DNA of 64,000 nt from Stereum hirsutum FP-91666 SS1 (Eukaryota > Basidiomycota > Agaricomycetes > Russulales > Stereaceae): assembly GCF_000264905.1 (NCBI RefSeq), contig NW_006763143.1, forward strand, positions 1,539,314 through 1,603,313, written 5' to 3'. The stretch's first letter is position 1, and each line of letters begins with the position of its first letter. This document shows, piece by piece, positions 36,758-47,959 of this stretch. Under the pieces are notes generated by a model. It worked only from the letters and a program-made list of their open reading frames with translations. It ran no database searches and had not been told where the DNA came from. The translations under genes and the position numbers were made by a program.

Positions 36758-37193
36758 TGGCCTCCCGGTAGTGCTAAATTGGATTGGCAAGCTGGTAGAC
36801 GACAATTTCGAAGACGTCGCACCGGGGCCACCCACACAGCCGGGACAACAATCTCGAAACATTATACTGCTGAACAACATGAAGCGCATGAAAATTGAGC
36901 CTTCTCCATCTCAGAAGCTTAATCATATCGAGCCTCCCTTCTCAACACCCCCTCCGCCGCCGCCACAGGCGCCTCCGCCGATTCCAATGGCACCGCCAAT
37001 GTCAAACGGACCCTACCTTCAGGCCGCCCCGACTTATTTCCAGCCCAACCCAATCACTCCAGCGCAACCCACGGCCGCCTTCCTCCCTGCATTCAATCAG
37101 CTTGCCGCCCAGAGAAAGCACTCGGTAGAGTGGCAAGCTCAATCGACAGGACCATCGCACGCGCCTGCGTGGACTGTCAACTGTTTGGGTGAG
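36758..37193 (+). pseudogene. Proline-rich protein with the first half of a dsRNA-binding domain
   Basis: The open frame contains FSTPPPPPPQAPPPIP, then FNQLAAQRKHSVEW and GPSHAPAWTVNC, the beta1-beta2 part of a double-stranded-RNA-binding domain, and ends at a GTGAGT donor. The matching second half (a G-x-G-x-SK-x-xAK-type helix) was not found after the intron, which is occupied by a small inverted-repeat element. It is either a truncated gene or an exon whose partner lies too far away. Upstream exons at 36450-36690 are uncertain. Confidence 0.5.
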
Positions 37194-37213
37194 TGATTTA
37201 GACAGTATTATAG

Positions 37214-37380
37214 CGCCCAGAGCAGAGCCAGATTAGACGGGGAAGCGAAGCGCCGTTGCTGCACTTGTTTATTTCTTTGTGTGTACATGCAATCAATGAG
37301 CTCGAAATTGTCTGTTGGTGAAGGTGGTATACAAGGAACGTCGCTGCCCCTCCCCCTCCAAGTTGGCTCTGCTCTGGGTG
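37214..37380. mobile_element. 167-bp TIR element in the dsRNA-binding gene intron
   Basis: CGCCCAGAGCAGAGCCA (37214-37230) and 37364-37380 are inverted repeats matching 16 of 17. There is no internal coding potential and no clear target duplication. It starts about 20 bp after the splice donor of the dsRNA-binding exon. Confidence 0.6.
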
Positions 37381-37439
37381 TGTCTTCCCAATCCTAATCA
37401 GTGAATTCTAGTCGACCGGTTACCGAAAGGCTACGGCAT

Positions 37440-38170
37440 GTTATCAACTTTTTGTAGTACTATAAAATATATTAATGTACTTACCTACGAATGCATGAGC
37501 GAAAGAAAAAAGAAAACCCCCTCGCCACAAAGGCCACAGTCGAGCCAAATCAGCGATGATTTGAATCGGCTACCGGTCCGGCGTTCTTACTTACTACGCC
37601 ACTTCGCTCGGGCCACAGTACTGATCTCTATCGAGATCATCTCCTCCTCGTTCCTTACTCCCCTCTTCGAGTCACCTTTGGTCTTGTGCTGCTCAGTCAT
37701 TCACCGGATTATTCATGTACTTGATTACTGAGCCATGTCTTCATCCTTGGCTTTCTATTCGTTACTCTTGAATGTTGCTTAGATGTCTCCCTTTGCTATT
37801 CGTCGACACTTCCTATGGCGACATCTTGGCTCTTCGTACCTAATAATCTGGGTCATCTTTGCTTACTGGGTTATTCTGTCTCTGAATGTATAAAAAACTC
37901 GTATATACATTGAATTAAATCTCCAGACTCGATCTGGTCTGTTTCCTCCCTTGGGCACCTCCTCAGCTTCGTCCTCATCAGTCAAGCGCGACCTAGAGAA
38001 CCCTAATCGAGTCGTTGACACGGCACTGGAAAGAGTGAACAGTTAGCGAAGGAAGCCGTCGCAAGACAGGCCTTTTACAATCTGGGTTGGGCTGGCCGTC
38101 AGTGTACTCCCGCTATTGTTCTGTAATCTGATTTTACTCAACTTAGTAAACAGGATCCTAACATTCACGT
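37440..38170. other. Gene-poor stretch
   Basis: No gene or repeat was recognised between the two small TIR elements that flank this stretch. Confidence 0.4.
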
Positions 38171-38178
38171 CGTTGGTC

Positions 38179-38387
38179 CTCCAACCACCCTCGGTGCCCT
38201 GCGCGCCCTTCTCCGCTCCTGATCTCGACGGGATGTCTGCAGTCCTCTGCATTATTGCTTGCATGTGCAGGTGTGGCACATGCGCTGGACCAGTAAGCAT
38301 TCTTACAAATTTCTGCACCTGTTTTGGGCGAGCTTCCGAGCGGGGAAGGATCTGGAAGGATGCGCGGGGCACCGAGGGTGGTTGGAG
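38179..38387. mobile_element. 209-bp TIR element
   Basis: CTCCAACCACCCTCGGTGCC... (38179-38204) and 38362-38387 are inverted repeats matching 25 of 26. No target duplication is evident and nothing is encoded inside. Confidence 0.65.
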
Positions 38388-38892
38388 TATGATTCAACGT
38401 GTCTGTATCCTGGCACTAGATCCAAGACTTTCAAAATCCATTGAGAGTTGATAGAGGAAACGAGAGTGCAGGCGGATGGAGGGAAGGAAGGAAGGCAGAG
38501 GCGTTCGGCAAAATTTGAAAAGTCGTGAATTCTAAGTCCGCGTCCAGCTCAAGCTTTACATTGACGCTTATCTTTCAGGCCGGGGCGTATTGGTATCGAG
38601 CTCCGATTTTTATATGTACAGTTTTGGTCGCAAATGCGACGTGAGGTCTGATCCTGTGTGTACATGACTGACCTGGATCTGTCTCCTGGTCCGATCCCTG
38701 GTGCGTACGGAAAGCTGGAAGGACTGCCTAGATCTGATCACTATGCTTACAGTTCTGCTGCATATGCCTATGCTCGGCCGCGAACTGCCACTCTCCAACA
38801 CTATACACCACCACACAGACCATTCTGTGTCAAATTGACAGTGTTTTAGGCGTTCGTCTGGGGGAAGGTCCAATCCCTCATGAGTACGAAAG

Positions 38893-39606
38893 GTGCCCTT
38901 ATTTGGACTGCCCGATCCACAAAAGTACAGAAATCCTCCAAAATTCGAGTACAGAACCACCCGAATGTTGGGTTTCGGGATCGGACCTCGATACCAACAC
39001 GCCCCCCTCCTCACTGGCGGCGCACATTTGTTGTGGGCTGGGGGCAATGTCAGAGACCGGCTTGACGACGTTACGGTCCTCAATTACAATTCAGGCGGAC
39101 GATATTATCGTCCCACATTACATTTCGAGTACAAGTTATATCCTAGCATGACGAGCTACATGACGAGCAAGAAAACAGCTTCTTTGAGGGCCCACTGCCG
39201 GCAAGGCACCACCATAACCAAGTACGCTCTCCGACAACTTCGACCGCTACGGAGAGCTACATTGTCAAACTCCTTGGCGTTCGCCATTCAGGCCAGTAAA
39301 ATTATCCACTACATCTGTCGTCGAACAGACGTGGGCCTTTTGCAAGTCATACAAGATGTTCTAGTGGGGGACTTAACGCTCGACCCCGACATGGCTGCCT
39401 CATTTGAACCTTGCGATCCTTCGTTTGGCCCAGCTGACGATGCCGAGGTGCAACAATCGCTTCGCACAAGCTGTTGTACCTTACTCTCTTGCTCTTGTAA
39501 TCGCAAAAAGTGTCAGTTACTGTTGGGTCCCGATGGACGAGCGGAGGCCGGATCATCCTCCCGCTCCTCCTCAGGGATCAGTCCTCACGCGGCCTACCAT
39601 CCGTGA
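38893..39606 (+). CDS. Unrecognised ORF, 237 codons
   Basis: A long open plus-strand frame (MPLFGLPDPQKYRNPPKF...). The composition is ordinary; there is a cysteine-rich stretch near the end (CCTLLSCSCNRKKC) and no signal peptide or transmembrane segment. A 157-codon ORF lies antisense to its 5' end, so coding sense is not certain. I do not recognise it and it could be chance. Confidence 0.25.
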   Translation: MPLFGLPDPQKYRNPPKFEYRTTRMLGFGIGPRYQHAPLLTGGAHLLWAGGNVRDRLDDVTVLNYNSGGRYYRPTLHFEYKLYPSMTSYMTSKKTASLRAHCRQGTTITKYALRQLRPLRRATLSNSLAFAIQASKIIHYICRRTDVGLLQVIQDVLVGDLTLDPDMAASFEPCDPSFGPADDAEVQQSLRTSCCTLLSCSCNRKKCQLLLGPDGRAEAGSSSRSSSGISPHAAYHP

Positions 39607-39988
39607 TATCTGACGCCACACCACTCGCTTACGCCACACCGCTCGCTGACGTGTGGAGACGAGTTTTCATAGTGATGATGTGTGGGACGGGGCAAGACGA
39701 GTCAATAGAATTCTTGGATGTCACTGCAAGCTGGCCATGGAGAGGGTGCATACAAGCAGGACTGGTGCCTTGACCGTACAATCTCGATCTGATGTAAAAT
39801 AGAATACCAGCCGATCCTGTCCTGCACCTTCCTGTTACGCGTCCCGTTCCTTGCTCCTGTCCTCACCCTGCGAAGAATCCAAGAGAAAGGCAAGAGTATA
39901 AATCCCTCACTGAGGTGCACCCAGCAAGACACCCAATCTCAACAGAGTCGTTCCTTCCTATGTTCGCTGTTAAGTTTAGTTAGAGTCG

Positions 39989-40747
39989 TTAGCAATTGGT
40001 GTATGCGTACCTCTGAGTAGACTCCGACATATTATCGGAGCCTAAATTGTTCCAAAAATAGGGCGATCTGCCCATGTTGTATCGCATTCCCAACTTACTC
40101 GGGCTGAAAGGCGGTGTGAGGGGTCGCTTCAGAGGATGTGATTCGTGGCAAAGATGTATGCCTGGACCCCCATGAAGAACCTTGCGAGCTTGTGATATGA
40201 TTCCTTCGAACGGAATGGGTGGCGGCTGTAACGTGACGGTTGTATACTCTTGAATGGTTGATACGCGACCTGTAGCGGGTTCAGTGATATCTGAGTGTTC
40301 TAGAGTCTGGTGTTCCTCACTGTCTATGCGCTGGAACTTTGGAGACCGTGACACTTCGTCCTTCAAGAGGAGCTCCAATTTGTCTGGTGACATATGAAGC
40401 CTTACTGAGCAAGATTTCATGTGTGAAATCTTATCCTTGACCGTCTTTCTTGTCGTCCATCGTCGCTTGCAGCAGACACATGCTTCAATTGAAGAGACCT
40501 GCCTCTCCGATACATGTAATGACGATAGCTCGCCAGCAAATCGACGAGACCGTTCTCGGGACTGTTGGCGTGTGTCTGAAGCGAGATGGCGGTTGAGCTG
40601 CTGAGGCGACGAGGGGATCTTGTAAGAGCGCGATGGAGAAGAATAAGCAAATCGGCGAATTTTCTGACGAAAAATGTTAATGGAGCTGTCTTCGTCTTCG
40701 TGCGAGTCGCTAGCGTCCATGTATGAGCCAACTCCATCTGTAGACAC
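39989..40747 (-). CDS. SLX4-like zinc-finger region (tentative)
   Basis: An open frame of 252 codons preceded by a TTTCTAG acceptor, so it is an internal or second exon rather than starting at its first in-frame GTG. Residues about 87-125 read CVCCKRRWTTRKTVKDKISH followed by MKSC, a C-x2-C...H-x3-C finger. This resembles the UBZ-like finger of fungal SLX4, the scaffold of the SLX1-SLX4 structure-specific nuclease. The SLX1-binding C-terminal domain is not seen downstream, so the gene is truncated or incomplete. Other UBZ-type nuclear proteins are possible. The upstream GFRGFADNS and IRGFADS repeats at 40800-40910 may be part of it. Confidence 0.4.
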   Translation of the reverse strand: MSTDGVGSYMDASDSHEDEDSSINIFRQKIRRFAYSSPSRSYKIPSSPQQLNRHLASDTRQQSRERSRRFAGELSSLHVSERQVSSIEACVCCKRRWTTRKTVKDKISHMKSCSVRLHMSPDKLELLLKDEVSRSPKFQRIDSEEHQTLEHSDITEPATGRVSTIQEYTTVTLQPPPIPFEGIISQARKVLHGGPGIHLCHESHPLKRPLTPPFSPSKLGMRYNMGRSPYFWNNLGSDNMSESTQRYAYTNC

Positions 40748-41048
40748 TAGAAATAGTCAGTAGCAAATTCAGTATAAACAGGGGCTAGAAAGCCTGAATG
40801 ACTCACTGGCTCTCCTGTTCGAGTTATCAGCGAAACCGCGGAAGCCTTACAGCGCCTTCAGAAAGCATGCGAGATCGCAACTTTCCGAATCAGCAAAACC
40901 GCGGATTTCTGACGCGTGGTTTTGGATTTGCATCCGCGCCACCGGCGTTTCTCAGACGCCGCCGGAACCCGGAAGAAAGAGGCAGACGGGCAACAGACGG
41001 GATTCGATTCCGTGACAGGTGTTTCGTTCCGTACGCAGTAAGTACGTG

Positions 41049-41085
41049 CACACCAGGCATTAACCTATTATTCCCCGTCCGACGC
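41049..41085 (+). repeat. Single end of the CACACCAGGCATTAAC family
   Basis: CACACCAGGCATTAAC at 41049-41064 is identical to the left end of the element at 12390 and is followed by a similar CTATTATT...CCGAC block. No inverted partner was found within 1 kb, so this is a solo end (copy C). Confidence 0.6.
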
Positions 41086-41498
41086 GTGTCGGTATGGTTT
41101 TGGTCAAGACAAATGTGGTTCTCTGTTCGCTTGCTCCAGATCCTTACTGGAAGGTTATATATCTGGCCGGGAAAAATAAAAAATAACAGCCCGAGTGGCG
41201 GCCGGTCCGTTCTTGGTTCGTTCGCCGCTGTGTGGAAACAAGGAAACAAGTTTGATAGGCCGACTACGCTACAAACATAGCTCAGGTACAGGACCTCGCC
41301 GGGCCGGACGGATAAAGTAAGAACAGCACAAGAAAACCAACTCGAGTCGCGTAAGTATGGTAAGTACGTTCGAAACAAGGATGACCGAAACAAGATCAAG
41401 GTGCGATGGATTGTAAACGGAGGTGTAAGATGTGATCAGGTAAAAGCGAAGAATCAATAGCGTTATATGTAGAGGACGACTTGTCCGAGACGGAAACC

Positions 41499-42266
41499 CT
41501 ATTCTGCCTGGACCATTCTCCCCAAATTCTCCCGGATAGCTGGATTGCGACTGTGTGTCATAGATGGGCAACACGATGCGTGAACCGTTTCATCTCCTTG
41601 GTCGTTTGGTGTACTCCATTCGGTGATAGATGAGCCACCGAGGGGATGACGCCTAGGTAGTATCGCGAGCGATACTCGGGTCTGCGCGTCATCAGTGAAG
41701 AGGGTGGATGCTGCTCGAAGGAGAGCGGAGTGGGTGGTGGGTAGTAGTTGGAACTCTTCGAGCAGTTTGGTAGTCTCCTCGAGGACCCTATGGAGGTATT
41801 GTTGGCGGAGATGTTGGAACGACGGGCAAGTGACGAAGATGTGGTGTTGGTTATCAAGAACCCATGCGCGCCGATCGAGATGGCATTGGGAACGCCTACA
41901 GTTTTCGGCGCCATCTCGAAGCCTCGCAGATAGTAGAGCTGGAGTGGGTAGTTGTGAGGAGCGGGAGTACAATTGGACGATGGCGGAGTAAGCGGATGAG
42001 GCGCGGGTGTACGAGTGGTCAGGTAGAGAGTGGTCGTCATAGAGCAGTTTGAGGTGTGTCCGGTTGGGATGGAAAGCGGGATCGGAGGCGTATGAACGTG
42101 CGGAGAAGCGATGAACGAAGGAAGCGAGATTGTACTCTATAAATCCATCTGCTTCAGTGAACGGAGTGTAACGATCCATAAAAAAGGTATGGATAGGCAT
42201 GGGTTGGTTTGGAGAGCGGGTGATATTGGGAGGAAGAAGCACAATGATCAGCATGTGCGTCGGCAA
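41499..42266 (-). pseudogene. LINE C-terminal Cys/His region
   Basis: This frame carries the usual tail of RNase-H-containing fungal LINE polyproteins: DRYTPFTEADGFIEYNL, then a C...NQHHIFVTCPSF segment resembling the CCHC-like element, and an end of the HLW...RLAGRIWG type in altered form (RNPAIRENLGRM). It overlaps the preceding frame by about 110 bp in another phase. Confidence 0.6.
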
Positions 42267-44034
42267 TGGAAGGGAGGCTGGTTGAAGACGTATGTACAGG
42301 TGTATAGGTTAAGGCGGGGCGAGTGGGAAATTGTGAAAGAAGATCGCGAAGCCATCTGCATAAAGAACGGGCGGGTAGAGCGGACCACGAGAGGGGAGGT
42401 TTGGATTGGATGAAGGAATCGGAAATGAGACGAGTCGAATTGAGATGATCGGTAATGATAGGAGGTAGGGAATGAGATAGAGAGTGAGGAGCTTCGGATC
42501 GGAGTAAGACAACGGCCGTAATCAAACCATAAACTTCACCATGGAGAGTGGATGCACTTCTACGTAGTGGTTGGAGGGATGCTGTGACGGAACCAAACGT
42601 AGAGGAAACGGCTGGGGTGACGGAACGAGATTGGTGTAGCGGTACGGATGGAGGGATCATAGAGGCATCAGAAGCAAGAATAGGAGTGGGGGATGCGAAT
42701 GGAGGAAGTGGAGAGGCCCGGAGGAGTGCGAGTGTATGATGTTCAGCCTCGTGTTGTCGTAGATGACGGGGAATAGCTAGGGAAGAGTCAAGGCCGTAGG
42801 TGATGTGGGCGAGAGATAGGTGGTGAAGCCACGTGGAGAGTGCGGTAGTTTGGTGTGCGGGGATATTGTTGGAAAGGAAATTCAAGACATCGTCACGAGG
42901 GGAAAGGGACCAAGTAGGTTGTGGTTGTGAGATAGGGTGAGTAGTGTATGTCCAAGTAGCAATTTGAGAGAGAAAAAGGATATTCAGGCGTGTGAGGGAG
43001 TTGATGATGTGTGCGGAAAGCGTATGTTGAGAAGAAAGAGATCGAGAGACATGAGAAATAACAACAGAACCAAGGAATAAGTGTGATTGGTCGGTGTGAC
43101 GGAAGGAGACATTGAGCTCGGACATGACATTGTGCGCCAAGATCCAAGCCCAAGGGAGTAGGTTACGACGTCGAGTGAATGAAGGGCGAGAATTGCCGAG
43201 GGCAGAAGAGGAACCGAGAGGGGAACAGCAATGATTAAAAGAACACGTCCAGTCAGCTAACGTGATATCGGCCATCATACGGAAGGAGGGTACGTGGTGA
43301 TTAAGGTCACGCTGCAGGCCTTGAAGAGCGCAGGCATCGATGATACGTGTGATGGATGGAAAGTCAAAACCATGAAGGGAAAGAGGAAGCGAAAGAAGAG
43401 TGGAATTGAATGCGAAGGGAAAGGAGAGATATTCGTGGATTTTCTTGGCTATCAGGAGATCGAGTGATTTTGCATCTTTTTTGGATATTGGTTGGAAGGA
43501 TAATCGCGGACGTATAGACGAAATGAGACATTGGGAAACGATTCGGCGAAGAACAGTGAAAGGAAGACGGTAGGAGAGGGAGGGAAATTCGAAATTCTCA
43601 ATCAGATCGCGGATTCGTAAGTATTGCGTGTGGAGATCATTTGTGTGAACGCGTAGGAATTCTAAGTGATTGGTGACTACGGACACTGGTTGGAGAGGAA
43701 CGATATCGGAGGAGAAGTCGGGAGGGTCGATGGTTGGGATGGAAAGAGTGGACGGTGGATCGGGAACATTGCGGATTAGGAGAAGGGACTTCGGCCATGA
43801 AGTAAGCCAGCCGTAGACGGCTTGGAATCGTTCCATAAGAAGCGCGAAGAGACGGATCGACGAGAGGCGCGTTGCAAACAATGCGGAGTCGTCCATAGCT
43901 TCCACCATGGTGACTCGCAGTTGGATGTGGTCGGCAGGGATATGAGGAGAACCAAGACGGGATTGACGCGTGGAGATGACAAGAGCACCGGGATCGCGAG
44001 AGGTCATGTCGTGTAGCCAGTGATTAAGGGACAT
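42154..44034 (-). pseudogene. LINE reverse transcriptase palm/thumb and RNase H
   Basis: A 626-codon frame. Near residue 45 it reads MVEAMDDSALF, the RT catalytic block (xxDD). The preceding block that carries the G-x-x-Q-G-G/S-P motif is absent, as if deleted at about 44035. The thumb and connection follow. An RNase H domain begins at ILASDAS (first aspartate) with LHGEVYGL (glutamate) and ITDHLNS (second aspartate). The frame breaks shortly after ADAHADHCAS, where the final catalytic residue is expected. Confidence 0.75.
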
Positions 44035-44141
44035 CCGTCTGAGCCGAGCGATCTAGGTCGATTATGGACGAAGGGAGGCCATAAGATATGATGGCATCGT
44101 AGAAGCCCTGAGGGTCGAGTCGGTCGAAGCCTTTCTGCTGG

Positions 44142-45802
44142 TCACGGCGGAGGACATAGAGCGGAACGTTTTCGCGTTCGACCACGTCTCGACCTGTGAC
44201 AAGAACGATAGCAGGTCACGACCCTGAACGCCGGTCTGAGTAGCGATTTGCCCCTCCGGTAGGACACGAAGGTCAGCAAGAAAAGGCGTGAGGAGAAAGT
44301 TGAGCCAGGTGAAGGGAAGATTGAGAAGGAAGTGCTACAAGTGATGCCACGGTAGTTTGAGAGATGTATTCGAGAGCCCCGTTTGTGGATCGTGGATAGG
44401 GTGGACGGTTTGACAACGGTGGGGACATGGGACGCGAGGATTTCGTAGTTGGCAAGGTCAAGTATCAACTGGAGGACGTCATCGTTGAGGGCACGTACTT
44501 GCCATTTCTCCCACTCGTCGGGGCCAGGAGCTGGGCGTGAGTTCCCTTTGCGGAGAAGGGATCGGAACGACGATATGGTGACAGGTTGTCTCCATACAAA
44601 GGGTTGTGCGCGAACACGTTCCTTTACGGCCATCACAGAAGGCGTATCCATCCAAGGCTTCTCGGCAGACGGAGCGAGGTCGTGGTGGTAGAGTTGACTG
44701 AAGTACTCCTGAGTGAGTTTCTTGACGTTTTCTGGACTAGTGTGAAGAACATCGGGCGTAGCAGGATCGGCCAGTGCGAGGGGTGGTGCAGAGTATGTTA
44801 GTCGAGCTTGGAGTCTCTTAGAGGAGCCACCCATGAGGACACCATTGATACGAGCGCGGTGGGATTGGGCAAGCCGACGTTGGCGCTCAAGGCGTTCTTC
44901 TCGGTACAGGAGACGGTGGAGGGAACGACGCGATAGACACAGGAAGTCGATATAGGTAAGTGGCGTGGAATTCGAACTCGAGTGAGCCTGGAATGCCAAG
45001 TCATAGGAGGTGACCCAGGGCGCAAAGGACGCCAGTTGTGAAGTGCGGGGCGGAGTGGAGCGTTCAGCGGAAATAAGTCGCCCGATTCGGCGCAGCTCCA
45101 TGACGATGATCTGTATGCTAGGGCTGGAGACCCGACGTTCGTGGGCAGGAGAGAACTGAGCGGAAGAGCGAGGGAGGTTGAACGATTCGGAGGCGGCCTC
45201 ATGGAGAACTTTGGTGAGTGCACGATAACGACGTTCAAATGCGGAGTCATCGGTGATGGGTTCCTGATGGACTTCTGCTGATGCCAGACGCGAGGCCGCT
45301 TCTGCGAAGTGGGTGAATTGGGATTTTTCGTGACGTCGTGGGTAGAAGTACCAGGAGTAATGGTCGTGTGAATGGAGGATGGTAACTGAGTGGAGGATGC
45401 GAAAGATCTCGGAGGTGAAAGAAAGATGGAGGCCAAGATGGGTCTGTGATCAGTTGCGCCAATAAAGGAGGGGTGAATGGTGATATCAGCGCCAGCGATA
45501 CCACGCGCGGAATGTGCAACGCGGTCAATGATACTCTGACCGAGAGGACCCCGATACGTGTAAAGTGCGGACACGGAACGATCGGGAACGTAGGTCCATA
45601 CGTCTTGTCCTGCAGCGTTGCGGAGGAATTGGCTATACTGTCTGGTGGCGGAATTTGGAGAGTAGTGGATGGCCGAGCTTTCACAGGAAGCCAAGGTGGC
45701 ATTGCAGTCCCCGGCGATTGACCAGGAAAACGGGGACGAGAGGCAGAGGTCAGCAATTAAAGGCCAAAAAGAGGAGGTGTCCGGAGAGGTCCCTGGATCC
45801 AA
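44142..45802 (-). pseudogene. LINE endonuclease end and reverse transcriptase start
   Basis: Frame 45802-44798 gives the rest of the nuclease: WSIAGDCNATL (catalytic D-x-N), YRGPLGQSIIDRV and IGATDHRPIL (catalytic D-H). The frame then shifts; 45101-44142 gives RPAPGPDEWEKW and LSNYRGITCS, reverse transcriptase blocks 1-2. It continues in yet another frame (VLPEGQIATQTGVQGRDLLS, QQKGFDRLDP-type) to about 44040. At least two frameshifts separate these pieces from each other. Confidence 0.7.
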
Positions 45803-47538
45803 GGCGCGTAGAGCCCGATGAAACGGTGCGAAAGCCCGTAACCACTGGTCGTCGGTATGATCAGGTCAAGGGCAATGGCACGGCCCTTCAGCGTTTCATG
45901 AACGTCCAAGCGTAGAGCTTGGACATCACGTCGAACTCCTACGATAACACCCCATTTGCCACGGTTTGAACCGGCAGCTGGGAGACCGACGGACTCGAAG
46001 ATGTCGTAGCCCGGAATAGATACACGCGACGCAACCGGACGAGTTGATTTGGTCTCGTTGATGACCCAGGCGTGTGGTTTGGAGGAAATGATGCCGCCAA
46101 CAATGGCAGACTGTTTCATAACGTCACCGAGGCCATTTGCATTGATAGCGTAGACTCGGAAGGGATGAGAGGCAGATACACAACGCAAAAGACACAGACT
46201 GAAGAAGAAGAACAATAGGCGACGGAAACAAGGCCGACGAGAAGATGAATGGTTACGAAAGAATGGGGATGGTGCAAAAAGGCATGTCGCGCGGCGCCTC
46301 TCTTCTAAATCCGCCCGAGATGAAGCCTTGTTAGGCGGGTTCACTGGATTAGGGGCGCGAATCAGAAGGGCCGGCGGAGAGGCAGCGACAGTGGACGGCA
46401 CCTCATTATCATCCATGTCGTCGTCGCCGTCGTTCACCGTCTGGATGCGACCCTCAGCTGGAGCTTTGGATTGGCGTGTGTTAGCGCGTTTGGGTGGAGC
46501 GGCTGACGGTTTCGCAGTGGAGTTGCGTTTCCTAGTGTTGCTGGAAACAGTTGTCGCCGAGGACGAAGCGGTAGGGGTAGTATCAGATGTTTCAGATACG
46601 GGAATAGAGGTGGGTGCGGATGGAGGTGGGTTCGGAAGGGCGGGAAAGGTCGATGACTGGAGTGCAGACTGTTGAGCTTGTTGGGTACGCAGAACATCTT
46701 CCTGGATCTTGATCTGTTGGAGAACGGCGGCCAGGTCTTCCTCGAGCGTAGCTTGTTCATCACCAGCCGCACCGACGAGCTGCCTCCTGATCGACCGTTG
46801 TTCAGCCTGGAGACTGAAAAGGGTGTTCTGGGTGGCGGAAGACTGCATGGTCAGCATGAGGAGCGATGTCTGATTGGCGAACATAGCTGCGGTATGCTGC
46901 TGTTGGACCTGGAGGTACTCGAACCGTTTGTCTTGATGCGCCAGTACTGCGTTAACTGATGTGGCGACGGCCTTGCCTTCCTGTCGAAACGAGTCCATCT
47001 CGGCACGGATGTCCCGGAGCTCCGCCGGATTGGTGCCCGACCCGGAAGGTACGCCGCTCAGAGCAAAGCCCTGCGAGTTGAACAGATAGAGCAGGACCGG
47101 AGTCGGGGAGCCGATATAGGAGGCGAGGTGAGTGCCGTGGAAGGCGGTGAAGGGATCCGTGAGGAAGCGACTACCGGTGTCCCAGTAGGTGAAGACGACG
47201 GTGTACATGTCCATCTCGGGGACGAGACGGCTGGCGGAGATGGCGTCGTTTCCGTATTTGTTGCGAATGTACTGATCGATGAACGACTTTGCGCCATTGA
47301 CGTGCTTCAAGCCGACCACCGCGATCTCGAGGGCATAGAGAGGTTCGACACAGCGAGGGCGAGATGGGAAGAATGAGTGGCCGGCGAATACAGGAGGGTT
47401 TTGGAGGAGAGAGTCGACATCCTTGGGATCAATGAGGTCGAAGACAGCACGACTGTTATCCTTGAAGACAAACTTGATCTGAGTTGTAATCTTGCGACGA
47501 CCAAATTCCGCCTCTAGCATAGGGAGAAGTTGAGCCAT
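45757..47538 (-). pseudogene. LINE gag-like region fused in frame to start of endonuclease
   Basis: A 593-codon frame. Residues 1-190 are an N-terminal region of unknown fold (VFAGHSFFPSRPRCVEPLYA). Residues 190-300 are glutamine-rich and helical (VLAHQDKRFEYLQVQQQH), a likely coiled coil. Residues 300-400 are low-complexity S/T/P. From about 450 it reads FRVYAINANGLGDVMKQ, the N-terminal strand of an endonuclease with the conserved asparagine (NANG), then VINETKST carrying the catalytic glutamate. The frame ends at 45757 in the middle of the nuclease domain. Confidence 0.7.
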
Positions 47539-47959
47539 GGGCAGCTTCTCGGTAGGCGCGAACGTGACCCGTCGAGACTTGTCCGGTCCTGTGCAAGCTC
47601 TCCACGCACAGGAGACTCCGGCTCATTCCTCGCTGTTGAGGTAGTCCTTGGCTCTTTCGAGGAGGTCAGAGCGGGGCAGTTCATGGTCAGGTTGTTAGAG
47701 AGATAAGAAGGCGTAGTCGACAGCATTACGAGGATCTCCAGGAGTGTAGCGTAGAGGTGGGATGGGGTTATCGTTATCTGGTCGGGTGTTGTAGGCAGTG
47801 ATAAGACGTCGGAGGTGAGCAATAGCAGATTGTTGATGTTCGCGCTCGAGGCCCTGCGCGACGGTTTACGACTTTTCCCAAGCCTTAATTCTATCGTAAT
47901 TCGCTCTCCGCTCTAGCGTTTAGGCTTTCGCCCAAATGCGACGGGAAGTCATTCACTAA

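Larger units (their letters stand above)
41495..47540 (-). mobile_element. Decayed non-LTR (LINE-type) retrotransposon
   Basis: Reading 47.5 to 41.5 kb on the minus strand, the order is: a gag-like region with a central coiled-coil segment, an endonuclease/exonuclease/phosphatase domain, a reverse transcriptase, an RNase H domain and a C-terminal Cys/His segment. This is the layout of RNase-H-bearing fungal LINEs. The frame changes between domains and part of the RT fingers/palm is missing near 44.04 kb, so it cannot encode a complete protein. No poly-A tail or target duplication could be fixed with confidence. A Plavaka-type remnant begins about 0.4 kb beyond its 5' end. Confidence 0.85.

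Noticed and set aside
40890..41399. 160- to 169-codon ORFs on both strands
   Set aside because: They overlap each other antisense and include the solo TIR end at 41049; chance frames.
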